64,000 bases of DNA from Tragulus kanchil (lineage: Eukaryota; Chordata; Mammalia; Artiodactyla; Tragulidae): assembly GCA_022376925.1 (NCBI GenBank), contig JAIOJX010000031.1:137224854-137288853 (forward strand), in the 5' to 3' direction. The position numbers were made by a program, and so were the translations under genes. This document shows, piece by piece, positions 23,788 through 34,917 of this stretch (position 1 is its first letter; each line of letters opens with the position of its first letter). The notes beneath the pieces are model-generated. The model was given only the letters and a program-made list of their open reading frames with translations, did no database searches and was not told the origin of the DNA.

Positions 23788-23940
23788 GGACTTTCCTGGT
23801 GTTCCAGTAACTGACGCTGACTCTCAATGCGAGGGGCCTGGGTTCAATCCCTGGTCAAGGAACTGGATCCCACATGCTGGAATGAACAGTTCATGTGCTG
23901 AAATTAAGATCCAGTTCGGCCAAATAAATAAACATATAAA
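23788..23940 (+). mobile_element. CHR-type tRNA-derived SINE (short form)
   Basis: GGGACTTTCCTGGTGTTCCA start, GGGTTCAATCCCTGGTCAAG (B box), GATCCCACATGCTGGAA, GGCCAAATAAATAAACAT tail. It is a cetartiodactyl tRNA-derived SINE, diverged, and lacks the longer 3' segment of the 19329 element. Confidence 0.8.
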
Positions 23941-24439
23941 AAATATTTTTAAAAAATGTCATCTACTCAAATGGTAAGATTTTAAAATCACTAAGATTTA
24001 TGTGCAACCAAAAACACAGCCTCACAATGTATCAGGGAAAAATTACAGAGCTACAACAAGAATCTAAAATCATATTAGGGATTTTTTATCATCTATCCTT
24101 CTGTGAGTGCTTGGAAGAACAGGCAAACTATCATAAGAATATAAAATATTTGATTAACTCTTCAAAATGAAAATCAAAAAGATTAGTATACCATAATTAC
24201 AGGATACTTGTACTTTTAAACCACACATAAATATCTTGCATTAATAGGTCTTAAAGCAAGTCTCAATAAAGTTTAAAAGATTTAAATAATTCAGAGTATG
24301 TTTTCAGAGTTAATGTTCTTAAGGTGGAAATCAGTTATAAAAATATAGCTTATATACATGAAACTTAAGAAATATGTTTCTATTTTGCCCATGATAATAT
24401 TGACCGGGGGTCGAAGGAAATGTCTCAACTGAAATTAGA

Positions 24440-24671
24440 AATGTGGCTCATTAAAAAAAGAGTCAGATTTGTGGTTATCATAAGTAAGGGGTGGGATAGG
24501 GGGAATTGGAGGAAGAAGGTCAAAGGCACAAATTTCTAGTTGCAAGATAAATAACTTCTAGGGTTGTAATGTACAAGATGATAACTATACTTACCACTGC
24601 TGTAGGACATAAAGGAAAATTATGCAGAGAGTAAATCCTAAGAGTTCTCATCACACACACACATACACACA
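24440..24671 (+). mobile_element. Old L1 3' end with CA repeat
   Basis: Shows an L1MA/MB-like 3' UTR: GGTTATCATAAGTAAGGGGT, AAGGTCAAAGGCACAAA, ATGTACAAGATGATAACTAT, GTAAATCCTAAGAGTTCTCA. It ends in a CA-rich microsatellite (about 24652-24671). Confidence 0.75.
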
Positions 24672-24959
24672 AAATAAACAAAGAAGAAAAGAAAAAATAG
24701 AGAAGGTGAAAGGTCTGTAAGGTCTAAAGATGTATCTATTTTACTTCACAATTTTGTCAAGGGCCTGCTGTACTTTCCTCATGATTGACTTTCTCACTAT
24801 AGTGCTGACTTAATTATCAGAAAACTTTGGTGCCTCAAAGCATTAATAAAAAATACATATATGCTGTAACATTTGGAGAAAAATGTTTGAACTGACTGAA
24901 AATTTAAATTCTGCATTCAAGACTTGCTCATGGTATGTACTTAAAGCTGTTCCTAGAGC

Positions 24960-25440
24960 TTAAACTTCAAATACACATAAAAAAGAAGAAAGACTGATAG
25001 TCAATGAACTAAGTATCTAATTCATGAAGTGGAAAAAAGTCAAAGAAAACTCAAAGGAAGTAGAAGGAAAGAAAGAAAAGAGTTAAGTAAATACATAAAA
25101 AGAGTTAAATAATGTTATTAAGGTTAATAATAGTTGATACCCTTATGGAGGCTGATAAAGAAAAAATGAGAGAATGCACAAGTAAGCAATGCCTGATGTG
25201 AAAAAGAGAACATTATTTCCAACACCTTAGATATAAAAAAATTAATATGTGGATATCATGAATAACTTTATGCCAATAATTTAGCGTAAGAATAAATAAA
25301 CAAATTTCTAGACAAATACAACTTATGCTCAAAAAACAAACACTCAAAAAAATTAGAAAATCTGAATAGTATAGTTTTCTGTATATGTGATATATGCCAC
25401 AATGAAAAAGGGTAAAAATTAAACATAGACTAAAATCAAG
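24960..25440 (+). mobile_element. Probable old L1-type fragment, A-rich
   Basis: Very A-rich sense strand with L1 ORF2-like words (AACTTTATGCCAATAATTTA, AAATTTCTAGACAAATACAA, AATTAGAAAATCTGAATAG). There is no intact frame. The boundaries are approximate. Confidence 0.5.
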
Positions 25441-26014
25441 AATCACAGAGCTAGAAGGGTACCTAATAAGTCAGTTGCTTTATTATGTGGCTTTGAACAG
25501 ATTACTGTCTAGATTCCAATTTTATGAAACCTCTGATATGCAGTATTATTTAAGAGGGTAAAGATGACTTTAATTTAAATTCAGATAAATAAAAAGCCAA
25601 TTTAGAGTTCTTTTATATGATGTGAGCTTCTGCAAAACTGGATAACCTGATGTTAGAACTTTACCAAACTCCTAAAAAGTTGATAACCAAGAGAAAGGCA
25701 GACTTTCCAATTGTCTTCTTGGCACAGTTTTGATTGATTCCATTCTTTTTTACCTCCTGACAGTCAAGCAATTTTTCCTATGTTAATATCGGTACATTCT
25801 CTTCTTGTTTGAATTAAGAAAACCACTAGCCTGTATCTGCCTTGTAACATCTCTGAAGAGAGAAACAACCTTGCTCAATTTCTCTCTTCTTCCCCCAAAA
25901 AAATATACTTTTCACTTGTTTTGGGATGACCCACTGGTAAACTACAGATATATTTTTAGGCCTACTCTATATTTTTAAAGGAGCTTAAACATGAGGAATC
26001 TGTCTTTCAGAAAA

Positions 26015-26530
26015 CAGCCATAGCTCAGGTGTCCCCAGTGACCAACTGGCTATAAATTTGGGAGCTTCCATGATCCTCTCAGGTTTGACAATTCACTAGA
26101 ATGACTCACAGAACTCAGGAAAGGACTATACTTATTATTATAATTTTACTATGAAAGATACACATAGGGAGGTCTGGGAGGGTCCCGAACGAGAACTTCC
26201 ATGTCCTCTTCCTGGACAGGCAGGCCATGCCACCATCTTGGCACATCAATGTGTTTACCAGCTAAGAAGCTCTACTGAATTTTGATGGCCAGGGCTTTAT
26301 TGAGATTTTATTAGCATGGTTGATCAAATCCTAGACCTTGTGATTGGCCTTGGTGCCTTCTCTTCTCTCTAGCAGGTGGTCTGGCCAGAGGTCACTTTAA
26401 CTGATTGGTTCTTGTAGTGACCAGCACCATTCTGAAGCTATTTGAGGGTCCACTATGAGTCACCTTATTAACACAACCAGGACACTCCAATCTCTCAGTA
26501 GGTTTTGAGGTTTTTAGAATCTCCCTGCCG
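26015..26530 (-). mobile_element. ERVL-like LTR (antisense), family uncertain
   Basis: The text (CAATTCACTAGAATGACTCA, CAGAACTCAGGAAAGGACTA, then TTTATTGAGATTTTATTAGC, GATTGGTTCTTGTAGTGACC, TCACCTTATTAACAC) has the arrangement of an ancient MLT2/ERVL-type LTR in reverse, with a polyadenylation-like AATAAA on the minus strand near 26296-26301. I am not certain of the subfamily. The duplicate is at about 27179-27690. Confidence 0.5.
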
Positions 26531-27178
26531 AAAACCGAGACAAAGATTAGACAAATTCTTATTATACTATAGCATCTAATAGGCGCTCTGACTAGGATGA
26601 AAGATTTTTATCTTCCCCAGTAGATAAAAAGACACATTCCAAAGCCAGAGTGTGTGATGTAGCAAAAGATAGAAAGCAGGCATATTTTAGAATACATTTG
26701 GCTCCTGAACTTACTTCAAATCAAGGTGCACATACCTAAGCTAACCCCAAAATAAGAATGTACTAAGTGAATTCTTTTATATGATGTGAGCTTCTGCAAA
26801 ACTGGATAACCTGATGTTAGAACTTTACCAAACTCCTAAAAAGTTGATAACCAAGAGAAAGGCAGACTTTCCAATTGTCTTCTTGGCACAGTTTTGATTG
26901 ATTCCATTCTTTTTTACCTCCTGACAGTCAAGCAATTTTTCCTATGTTAATATCGGTACATTCTCTTCTTGTTTGAATTAAGAAAACCACTAGCCTGTAT
27001 CTGCCTTGTAACATCTCTGAAGAGAGAAACAACCTTGCTCAATTTCTCTCTTCTTCCCCAAATAAATATACTTTTCACTTGTTTTGGGATGACCCACTGG
27101 TAAACTACAGATATATTTTTAGGCCTACTCTATATTTTTAAAGGAGCTTAAACATGAGGAATCTGTCTTTCAGAAAAC

Positions 27179-27690
27179 AGCCATAGCTCAGGTGTCCCCA
27201 GTGACCAACTGGCTATAAATTTGGGAGCTTCCATGATCCTCTCAGGTTTGACAATTCACTAGAATGACTCACAGAACTCAGGAAAGGACTATACTTATTA
27301 TTATAATTTTACTATGAAAGATACACATAGGGAGGTCTGGGAGGGTCCCGAACGAGAACTTCCATGTCCTCTTCCTGGACAGGCAGGCCATGCCACCATC
27401 TTGGCACATCAATGTGTTTACCAGCTAAGAAGCTCTACTGAATTTTGATGGCCAGGGCTTTATTGAGATTTTATTAGCATGGTTGATCAAATCCTAGACC
27501 TTGTGATTGGCCTTGGTGCCTTCTCTTCTCTCTAGCAGGTGGTCTGGCCAGAGGTCACTTTAACTGATTGGTTCTTGTAGTGACCAGCACCATTCTGAAG
27601 CTATTTGAGGGTCCACTATGAGTCACCTTATTAACACAACCAGGACACTCCAATCTCTCAGTAGGTTTTGAGGTTTTTAGAATCTCCCTG
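27179..27690 (-). mobile_element. ERVL-like LTR, duplicate copy
   Basis: Second instance of 26015-26530, from duplication 9. Confidence 0.5.
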
Positions 27691-27949
27691 CCGAAAACCG
27701 AGACAAAGATTAGACAAATTCTTATTATACTATAGCATCTAATAGGCGCTCTGACTAGGATGAAAGATTTTTATCTTCCCCAGTAGATAAAAAGACACAT
27801 TCCAAAGCCAGAGTGTGTGATGTAGCAAAAGATAGAAAGCAGGCATATTTTAGAATACATTTGGCTCCTGAACTTACTTCAAATCAAGGTGCACATACCT
27901 AAGCAACTGAGTGAATGCCTTTCTAAAATAAGAATGTACTAAGTAGAAT

Positions 27950-28620
27950 TTTCTTTCAGTCCTCAAGTGTGATTTTTGTAGGTGTTAGCATGTTTACTAG
28001 AAATTCTTTTCTATTAACCAAAGATAGCAGTATTGTGAACTTTGCTTTGCAAAATGCTCTGTTCCACAAAGCACGTCCTTAGCTGAAATGACTGGGATGT
28101 TTTCAATGTTATCAAATTATTTTTCTCTAAGGAAGTACTAAGAATAAAAAAGGAGATAGCATTGAAATCTGGGGTTAGTCAAGTCCTCAGAGGTTTTCCA
28201 GTTCAATTCCTGTGTGTAATGCCTGTATTATTTCTCAGCATTTCCAGCAAATGTTTATTCAGCTCAACTTCTGTAATGGGTGGTTCGCTACCTCTAGAGG
28301 CAGTCTGTCTCATATTCAGATAGTCTTACCTCTGAGGAAGTTCTGCTGCTCTATGGAGCTGAGACTAGTCTCCCCGTGCTTTCCAACTGTTGGTTCTACT
28401 TCTGGTTCTCAGACTAGTTGGGATCTGACAAAAGAATGAGGAACATTGTTCCAAAAGTGTGTGAGAACAGACATTCCTATAGGCAAAAGAGGAGTCTGGA
28501 TATCGTATGCGTGTCTCAGCTCCAGGAAAAATGATGGTCAAGAGCCTGTTTTATGGCTCTTCTTAGCTCTTAATCTGGGAGTTTTAGCACCCAAAACTTT
28601 ACTAATAATGATGATAGAGC
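27950..28620. other. No gene seen; single-copy sequence
   Basis: No recognisable exon, repeat or RNA gene. The longest frames (about 75 and 62 codons) show no domain or splice context I can defend. Confidence 0.45.
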
Positions 28621-28629
28621 AGATAAAAC

Positions 28630-28860
28630 AATAGGTAACATTTTTTGAGTGCTACTATGTGCCAGGTACTGTGTGTTGGGAATTTTCTTGCATGATCTCC
28701 TTCAACTTGTAAAATAACTCTGGGTGGTAGATGCTCTTGCTGCCATCACTTTTTGGATGAGTTTATCAAGCCTCAGAGAAGTCAGATAACTTTCCCAAGT
28801 TTCCTCAACTAAGGAAGCCAGTTTTGAACCATGAATCTTAACTCTTGAACTTACATTTTT
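28630..28860 (+). mobile_element. MIR SINE
   Basis: Nearly complete MIR pattern: AGTGCTACTATGTGCCAGGT, TCTCCTTCAACTTGTAAAAT, GAGTTTATCAAGCCTCAGAG, AAGTCAGATAACTTTCCCAA and TTTGAACCATGAATCTTAAC. Ancient and inactive. Confidence 0.8.
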
Positions 28861-28869
28861 AGTGACTGA

Positions 28870-29540
28870 CATTCCACTGCATTTCATTTTCATTTTAATG
28901 ACCCACATGCATTGTTGATAAGTTTTTCCAAGAGTCTTTTGTCTTCAGATCTTCCTGTATGCTATAGACTCCCAGAAGAGTCACTATCACTGGGGACAGG
29001 GGAGGGCAGTTTAGCTAGCTGCAGTTTGGGCAAAAGTTGGTAGCAACAGTACAAGGGAATGAAACAAAATAAGAACCAAAATGATGCCTAGTACCAGAAT
29101 CTAAGTCTCTGACTAGTGGCTTCCGTCTATTTTTCTAATCTAGACAACTTTCCTGGGAATGCCCCACTCCAGGACATGCTTGCTGGCCTGAAATCATCTC
29201 ACAGATTAGTAACTGCCCAGGGTCACAGTAATTCAATATATGAAGATTCTTCTAAGCTGAGGATGACACATAGCTTCCACTGTAAAGGACTCAGAGGGGT
29301 GGGGACAAAGAAAGGGAGGTTTCAGGGAGTCTCATCAGAGAATATACACAGGATCTTTCCCTGCTTCTTACCCTCAAAGCTTTCAGGAAATAATCTGATT
29401 GTGCTTTGTGAGGTGCTGCAGTTAGTAAAACATACACAATTTTGCCTGTGTGTATTTTCTCCCAGAAAATTTTCAAGAAATTTCTTTCAGAATTTTCTTT
29501 AAGAAATCCATCAAGGCTAGGCATCATGATACTATAGAAA
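28870..29540. other. No gene seen; single-copy sequence
   Basis: A 128-codon frame (29116-29502) and its reverse shadow are present, but I see no domain, no splice context and no second exon. I treat the region as non-coding. Confidence 0.4.
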
Positions 29541-29544
29541 TAAA

Positions 29545-29990
29545 TAACCTATGATTTTTGCCTTGGAAATACAGAGATCAATATGAAAGTTAAGATGGAT
29601 GCACAAATCACAACAGGACATGTTATGAGTGGTCAAAGAGAAAGACCAGAGAAAGGTAAGGTGTCTGCCGAGTGTTCACCTCCTCTTGTTGAGACTCAAA
29701 GAAGGCTTCAACAAAAAGGTGGAATTTTAATCTAGAGGTCACAAACTGGAGGATACCATCTGTATCTGGTCCATAAATATGTGGGAAGATGAAAGATACA
29801 GTCTATATAAGGCAGCACATCAAACAAGAATGGAAACTGTATAGAAAAATTCTTTGCTCCAGATTTGTTGCAATAGAGACCAAACAGGAGAACTGAGGGA
29901 CTGAATTAGAAAGATGGGCCAGTTCAAGACTATGGAGAGTCTTGTCAAGGTGTTGGAAGGTTCCTTCTTATTGAGTATGTGCCATAGAGG
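29545..29990 (-). mobile_element. L2 LINE fragment (antisense)
   Basis: Degenerate L2 3' region in reverse: TTGGAAATACAGAGATCAAT, GAAGGCTTCAACAAAAAGGT (the reverse of the L2 'CCTTC' block), and GACTATGGAGAGTCTTGTCA. Part is repeated by duplication 10 near 31040-31135. Confidence 0.5.
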
Positions 29991-30126
29991 GGACCTCATG
30001 AGGTAGAATTGTCCTGGAACTCTCCAGGCGTTCTCTCCAGGAGAACACTTAGCAATGATGCAGGTGAAATTGTCAAATGAGTAAGTCATCATCTGCTTAT
30101 TTGTTGACAGTATTCTGTGCCTACTT

Positions 30127-30438
30127 AGAAGGAAACAGCAACCCACTCCAGTATTTTTGCCTGGAAAATACCATGAATGGAAAGGCCTGATAGGCTATAG
30201 TCCATGGTGTCCCAAATATATATACATAGGGGCTCCCCTGGTGGTTCAGTGGTAAAGAATCTGCCTGCAACGGGGAAGATCTGGGTTCAAACCCTGAGTT
30301 GGGAGGATCCCTTAGAGGAGGGCATGGCAACCCACTCTAGTAGTCCTGCCTGGAGAATCCCATGGACAGGGAAGCCTGGTGGGCTGCAGTCCATAGAGTC
30401 GCACAGAGTCAGACATGACTGAGCAACTAAGCAGTAGC
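30127..30438 (+). mobile_element. Two-unit Bov-A plus Bov-tA SINE
   Basis: A Bov-A half (30127-30215: CAACCCACTCCAGTATTTTT to GTCCATGGTGTCCC) is followed by a full Bov-tA (30228-30432: GGGGCTCCCCTGGTGGTTCA to GACATGACTGAGCAACTAA). A 9-bp repeat, ATTCTGTGC, flanks the pair at 30112-30120 and 30439-30447, so both units probably inserted together. The duplicate is at 31273-31584. Confidence 0.85.
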
Positions 30439-31272
30439 ATTCTGTGCTTGGAGGGACTATTATGGAATGCAGAAAACCCCAAGAGGATTAGCAGATGCAG
30501 TGTTTTTGTGGTTAAACTGAGGAAAAAAGCACATCTTAAATTCTACATTATTGGGAATAAAATGTATTCTTTGTGAGCTTCACTTTCAGTACAATGCACA
30601 GATAAAGATCCTCAAAGGAGCCAGTTCTGAATGGTGGTTCCCTGGAAACAAATCACACCTGCCACCCTTCTTTCTGCTCTCCTCCAACCCGCCAGTCCAT
30701 TTGCATTGTTCTGTGGATTTCAGGTTGGAAGAATTCCTCCTTCAGCCTCTCTTTATTTTGATTTAATATGCCAATTATGGTCTTGCTGATCTGCTCGTGG
30801 GCTGTTCTCCAGAAGACCTGTCTCACTTTGTATAGATTAAATCAATAATGCTTATTCAATTCCATTGGCTGCACACATGGGACAATTATTACCCAGGTTC
30901 TCTGCTTCTCATTTCTAATTTAGTTCTGCAGCTCCTTTCAGGAATCCCCTCTCTTCTTGCATTCCATCTTTACATCAAACAGAAGCTATAGAAAATTCTT
31001 TGCTCCAGATTTGTTGCAATAGAGACCAAACAGGAGAACTGAGGGACTGAATTAGAAAGATGGGCCAGTTCAAGACTATGGAGAGTCTTGTCAAGGTGTT
31101 GGAAGGTTCCTTCTTATTGAGTATGTGCCATAGAGGGGACCTCATGAGGTAGAATTGTCCGGGAACTCTCCAGGCGTTCTCTCCAGGAGAACACTTAGCA
31201 ATGATGCAGGTGAAATTGTCAAATGAGTAAGTCATCATCTGCTTATTTGTTGACAGTATTCTGTGCCTACTT

Positions 31273-31584
31273 AGAAGGAAACAGCAACCCACTCCAGTAT
31301 TTTTGCCTGGAAAATACCATGAATGGAAAGGCCTGATAGGCTATAGTCCATGGTGTCCCAAATATATATACATAGGGGCTCCCCTGGTGGTTCAGTGGTA
31401 AAGAATCTGCCTGCAACGGGGAAGATCTGGGTTCAAACCCTGAGTTGGGAGGATCCCTTAGAGGAGGGCATGGCAACCCACTCTAGTAGTCCTGCCTGGA
31501 GAATCCCATGGACAGGGAAGCCTGGTGGGCTGCAGTCCATAGAGTCGCACAGAGTCAGACATGACTGAGCAACTAAGCAGTAGC
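31273..31584 (+). mobile_element. Bov-A plus Bov-tA SINE, duplicate copy
   Basis: Same dimer and flanks as 30127-30438, from duplication 10. Confidence 0.85.
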
Positions 31585-31915
31585 ATTCTGTGCTTGGAGG
31601 GACTATTATGGAATGCAGAAAACCCCAAGAGGATTAGCAGATGCAGTGTTTTTGTGGTTAAACTGAGGAAAAAAGCACATCTTAAATTCTACATTATTGG
31701 GAATAAAATGTATTCTTTGTGAGCTTCACTTTCAGTACAATGCACAGATAAAGATCCTCAAAGGAGCCAGTTCTGAATGGTGGTTCCCTGGAAACAAATC
31801 ACACCTGCCACCCTTCTTTCTGCTCTCCTCCAACCCGCCAGTCCATTTGCATTGTTCTGTGGATTTCAGGTTGGAAGAATTCCTCCTTCAGCCTCTCTTT
31901 ATTTTGATTTAATAT

Positions 31916-34205
31916 GCCAATTATGGTCTTGCTGATCTGCTCGTGGGCTGTTCTCCAGAAGACCTGTCTCACTTTGTATAGATTAAATCAATAATGCTTA
32001 TTCAATTCCATTGGCTGCACACATGGGACAATTATTACCCAGGTTCTCTGCTTCTCATTTCTAATTTAGTTCTGCAGCTCCTTTCAGGAATCCCCTCTCT
32101 TCTTGCATTCCATCTTTGTCTGGACTCAGATCCAGGAGTTTCTCTCTCTGCCTGAGGAATGATATGAATTTAGCACTGTCATTTCAGAATCTGTATAAAA
32201 TTATTCGAGTGCAAAATCCATTGACAATATCTTGGTGCCATGGAATCTTGACTGGCTTTGCCAGAATGTGATCAAGCCATTGAATCAGAGCCAGGAGACC
32301 TGGCTACTAGCCTTGACTTTGTCAGTGGCTCTGTGGCAAACAGCTGTGGATTGCATCCAGAGCATCCATTCTCCTATCCTCTTCACAATGGCATCCAAAA
32401 TCTCTCAGCTATCCGATTCCAATGGACTGATCCTACCAGCAGCTTTAGGATGAGGCTCAGTTTGCCTTAAATCAGCCTTCTTTTCCTTTTCCGTGGCCAC
32501 AGTGATAAATTCAGAGATATACCACACACCAAGCTAGGTTAATCAAGGCCAATAAAATCAACTTCTGGAGCGTTGGTCAGATTATTGGGAAATGGAATCC
32601 AGTGAGGAAGTGTAAACTTCTGGGATGTCCAAGGACCCGTTTTGGTACCACAATCCGAGAGGCAGAAAGAGAGCATGCACTAATCCCAGTTCTCATTATC
32701 AAAGCCCTGAACAAGTCTCAGCTAACCCTAGGTATACTTCTGGACTGTTCAATTGCTAGAGACAAGAATCTATTTGTGTAAGGCAGTTTGGGTTGAAATG
32801 TCTACTTACTAAAGAGTTTTTGTTAGGGCATAGTTGCTTTACAATGTTGTGTTAGTTTCTGCTGTACAGCAAAGTGAATCAGCTACGTGTACACATATAT
32901 CCCTCTTTTTGGATTTCCTTTCCATTTAGGTCGTGATAGAACACTGAATAGAGGTTCGTGTGCTATACAGTAGGTTCTCATCTTTTTATACTGTATATGT
33001 GTCAATCTTAATCTCCCAGTTCATCCCATCCCTCCATCCCCCCCCTTTTGGGGACAAAATTTTATTTTTAGCCAATTATGGTCTTGCTGATCTGCTCGTG
33101 GGCTGTTCTCCAGAAGACCTGTCTCACTTTGTATAGATTAAATCAATAATGCTTATTCAATTCCATTGGCTGCACACATGGGACAATTATTACCCAGGTT
33201 CTCTGCTTCTCATTTCTAATTTAGTTCTGCAGCTCCTTTCAGGAATCCCCTCTCTTCTTGCATTCCATCTTTGTCTGGACTCAGATCCAGGAGTTTCTCT
33301 CTCTGCCTGAGGAATGATATGAATTTAGCACTGTCATTTCAGAATCTGTATAAAATTATTCGAGTGCAAAATCCATTGACAATATCTTGGTGCCATGGAA
33401 TCTTGACTGGCTTTGCCAGAATGTGATCAAGCCATTGAATCAGAGCCAGGAGACCTGGCTACTAGCCTTGACTTTGTCAGTGGCTCTGTGGCAAACAGCT
33501 GTGGATTGCATCCAGAGCATCCATTCTCCTATCCTCTTCACAATGGCATCCAAAATCTCTCAGCTATCCGATTCCAATGGACTGATCCTACCAGCAGCTT
33601 TAGGATGAGGCTCAGTTTGCCTTAAATCAGCCTTCTTTTCCTTTTCCGGTGGCCACAGTGATAAATTCAGAGATATACCACACACCAAGCTAGGTTAATC
33701 AAGGCCAATAAAATCAACTTCTGGAGCGTTGGTCAGATTATTGGGGAAATGGAATCCAGTGAGGAAGTGTAAACTTCTGGGATGTCCAAGGACCCGTTTT
33801 GGTACCACAATCCGAGAGGCAGAAAGAGAGCATGCACTAATCCCAGTTCTCATTATCAAAGCCCTGAACAAGTCTCAGCTAACCCTAGGTATACTTCTGG
33901 ACTGTTCAATTGCTAGAGACAAGAATCTATTTGTGTAAGGCAGTTTGGGTTGAAATGTCTACTTACTAAAGAGTTTTTGTTAGGGCATAGTTGCTTTACA
34001 ATGTTGTGTTAGTTTCTGCTGTACAGCAAAGTGAATCAGCTACGTGTACACATATATCCCCTCTTTTTTTGGATTTCCTTTCCATTTAGGTCGTGATAGA
34101 ACACTGAATAGAGGTTCGTGTGCTATACAGTAGGTTCTCATCTTTTTTTTATACTGTATATGTGTCAATCTTAATCTCCCAGTTCATCCCATCCCTCCAT
34201 CCCCC
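31916..34205. repeat. Duplication 11: 31916-33043 and 33071-34205 (period 1155)
   Basis: Copies start at GCCAATTATGGTCTTGC and end at CATCCCTCCATCCCCC. Copy 2 has longer runs near its end (T7 versus T5 at 34064, T8 versus T5 at 34143). The spacer 33044-33070 is a distorted form of the bases just upstream of copy 1. The first ~200 bp occur three times (30769, 31916, 33071). Confidence 0.9.
32820..33043 (-). mobile_element. L1 3' UTR (antisense), truncated duplicate
   Basis: Known artiodactyl/laurasiatherian L1 3' text in reverse: GTTGCTTTACAATGTTGTGT, TTTCTGCTGTACAGCAAAGT, GCTATACAGTAGGTTCTCAT. It is cut by the junction of duplication 11; the fuller version starts near 33974. Confidence 0.85.
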
Positions 34206-34395
34206 ACCTTGGTGGTCATATGTTTGTTCTCTATGTCTGTGTGTCTGTATTTCTATTTTGCAAATAGGTTCATCTGTACTATTTTTCTAGATTTCACATA
34301 TATGCATTAATATACAATATTTGTTCTTCTCTTTCTGACTTACTTTACTTTGTATGACAGAATCTAAGGGAATATTACTTAGCCATAAAAAGAAA
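33974..34395 (-). mobile_element. L1 3' end (antisense) with short inverted 5' tip
   Basis: Continues the 3' UTR into the ORF2 end in reverse (TTGTTCTTCTCTTTCTGACT, ACTTTGTATGACAG). At about 34365 the orientation flips: AATATTACTTAGCCATAAAA is the sense L1 sequence that normally lies just upstream. Opposite orientations across an abrupt joint are the hallmark of twin-primed (inverted) L1 insertions. No coding capacity. Confidence 0.75.
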
Positions 34396-34629
34396 ATTTC
34401 TATTTCTTACAGTAAAAGCATCTGAATGTGGTGGTGGTAAATGACTTTCCCCATCTAAGCCAGTTTTTTCATGTGCCTCACAAGGGACTAGGCATGCTAA
34501 TGTCCACTCTGACTCTGAAATTCTGAGACTCCCATGTTTTGTTTGCAATTCTTTATAATGCACCTGGCCAATTTTCCTTGATGAGAAAGAAAGGAAGTGT
34601 GAGTGGAGACTTTCTCATTGTACACTGGC

Positions 34630-34780
34630 CGGGATGGATCAGGAGAGGCTGCTCTGAGGGAAATATTTATTTTCAGTTGAGGCCTAAAGAATGAGGGGCA
34701 GTGAGGATGACACAGCATGATGTATGTTCTCCAGGCAGTAGGAGAAGCCAGGAGCAGAAAGGAGATTAGGGACGGGTTGA
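34630..34780 (-). mobile_element. L2 LINE fragment (antisense), tentative
   Basis: Words such as TTGAGGCCTAAAGAATGAGG and TCTCCAGGCAGTAGGAGAAG match the reverse of the L2 3' region. Short and degenerate. Confidence 0.45.
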
Positions 34781-34917
34781 TTTGATGTCTTTAAGTCATA
34801 ATTATGAAAGGAAGCAGCTGCCTATTCTTGAGCTGCATGTGCCCACTCCTCTCCCACTTCTGCCTTTGTAAGGAAAGTCCTCCTCTCCCTTAGAGAAACA
34901 TCTTTCATTTTCACTTT

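Larger units (their letters stand above)
25608..27945. repeat. Duplication 9: 25608-26770 and 26772-27945 (period ~1164)
   Basis: Copies start at TTCTTTTATATGATGTGAGC. Copy 1 ends with CTAACCCCAAAATAAGAATG, a collapsed form of the fuller text in copy 2 (27904-27936). One A run differs (CCCCCAAAAAAATA versus CCCCAAATAAATA). The bodies look identical. Confidence 0.9.
29817..32116. repeat. Duplication 10: 29817-30971 and 30972-32116 (period 1146-1155)
   Basis: Copies start at ACATCAAACA. Copy 2 begins with a ~9-base collapse (AGAAGCTATAGAAAATTC versus AGAATGGAAACTGTATAG...). One substitution (TCCTGG/TCCGGG near 30013/31160) is visible. The body, including the Bov dimer and its target-site repeats, is identical. 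Confidence 0.9.

Noticed and set aside
29116..29502. 128-codon plus-strand frame
   Set aside because: No recognisable family, and a sizeable reverse-strand frame overlaps it, as expected by chance.
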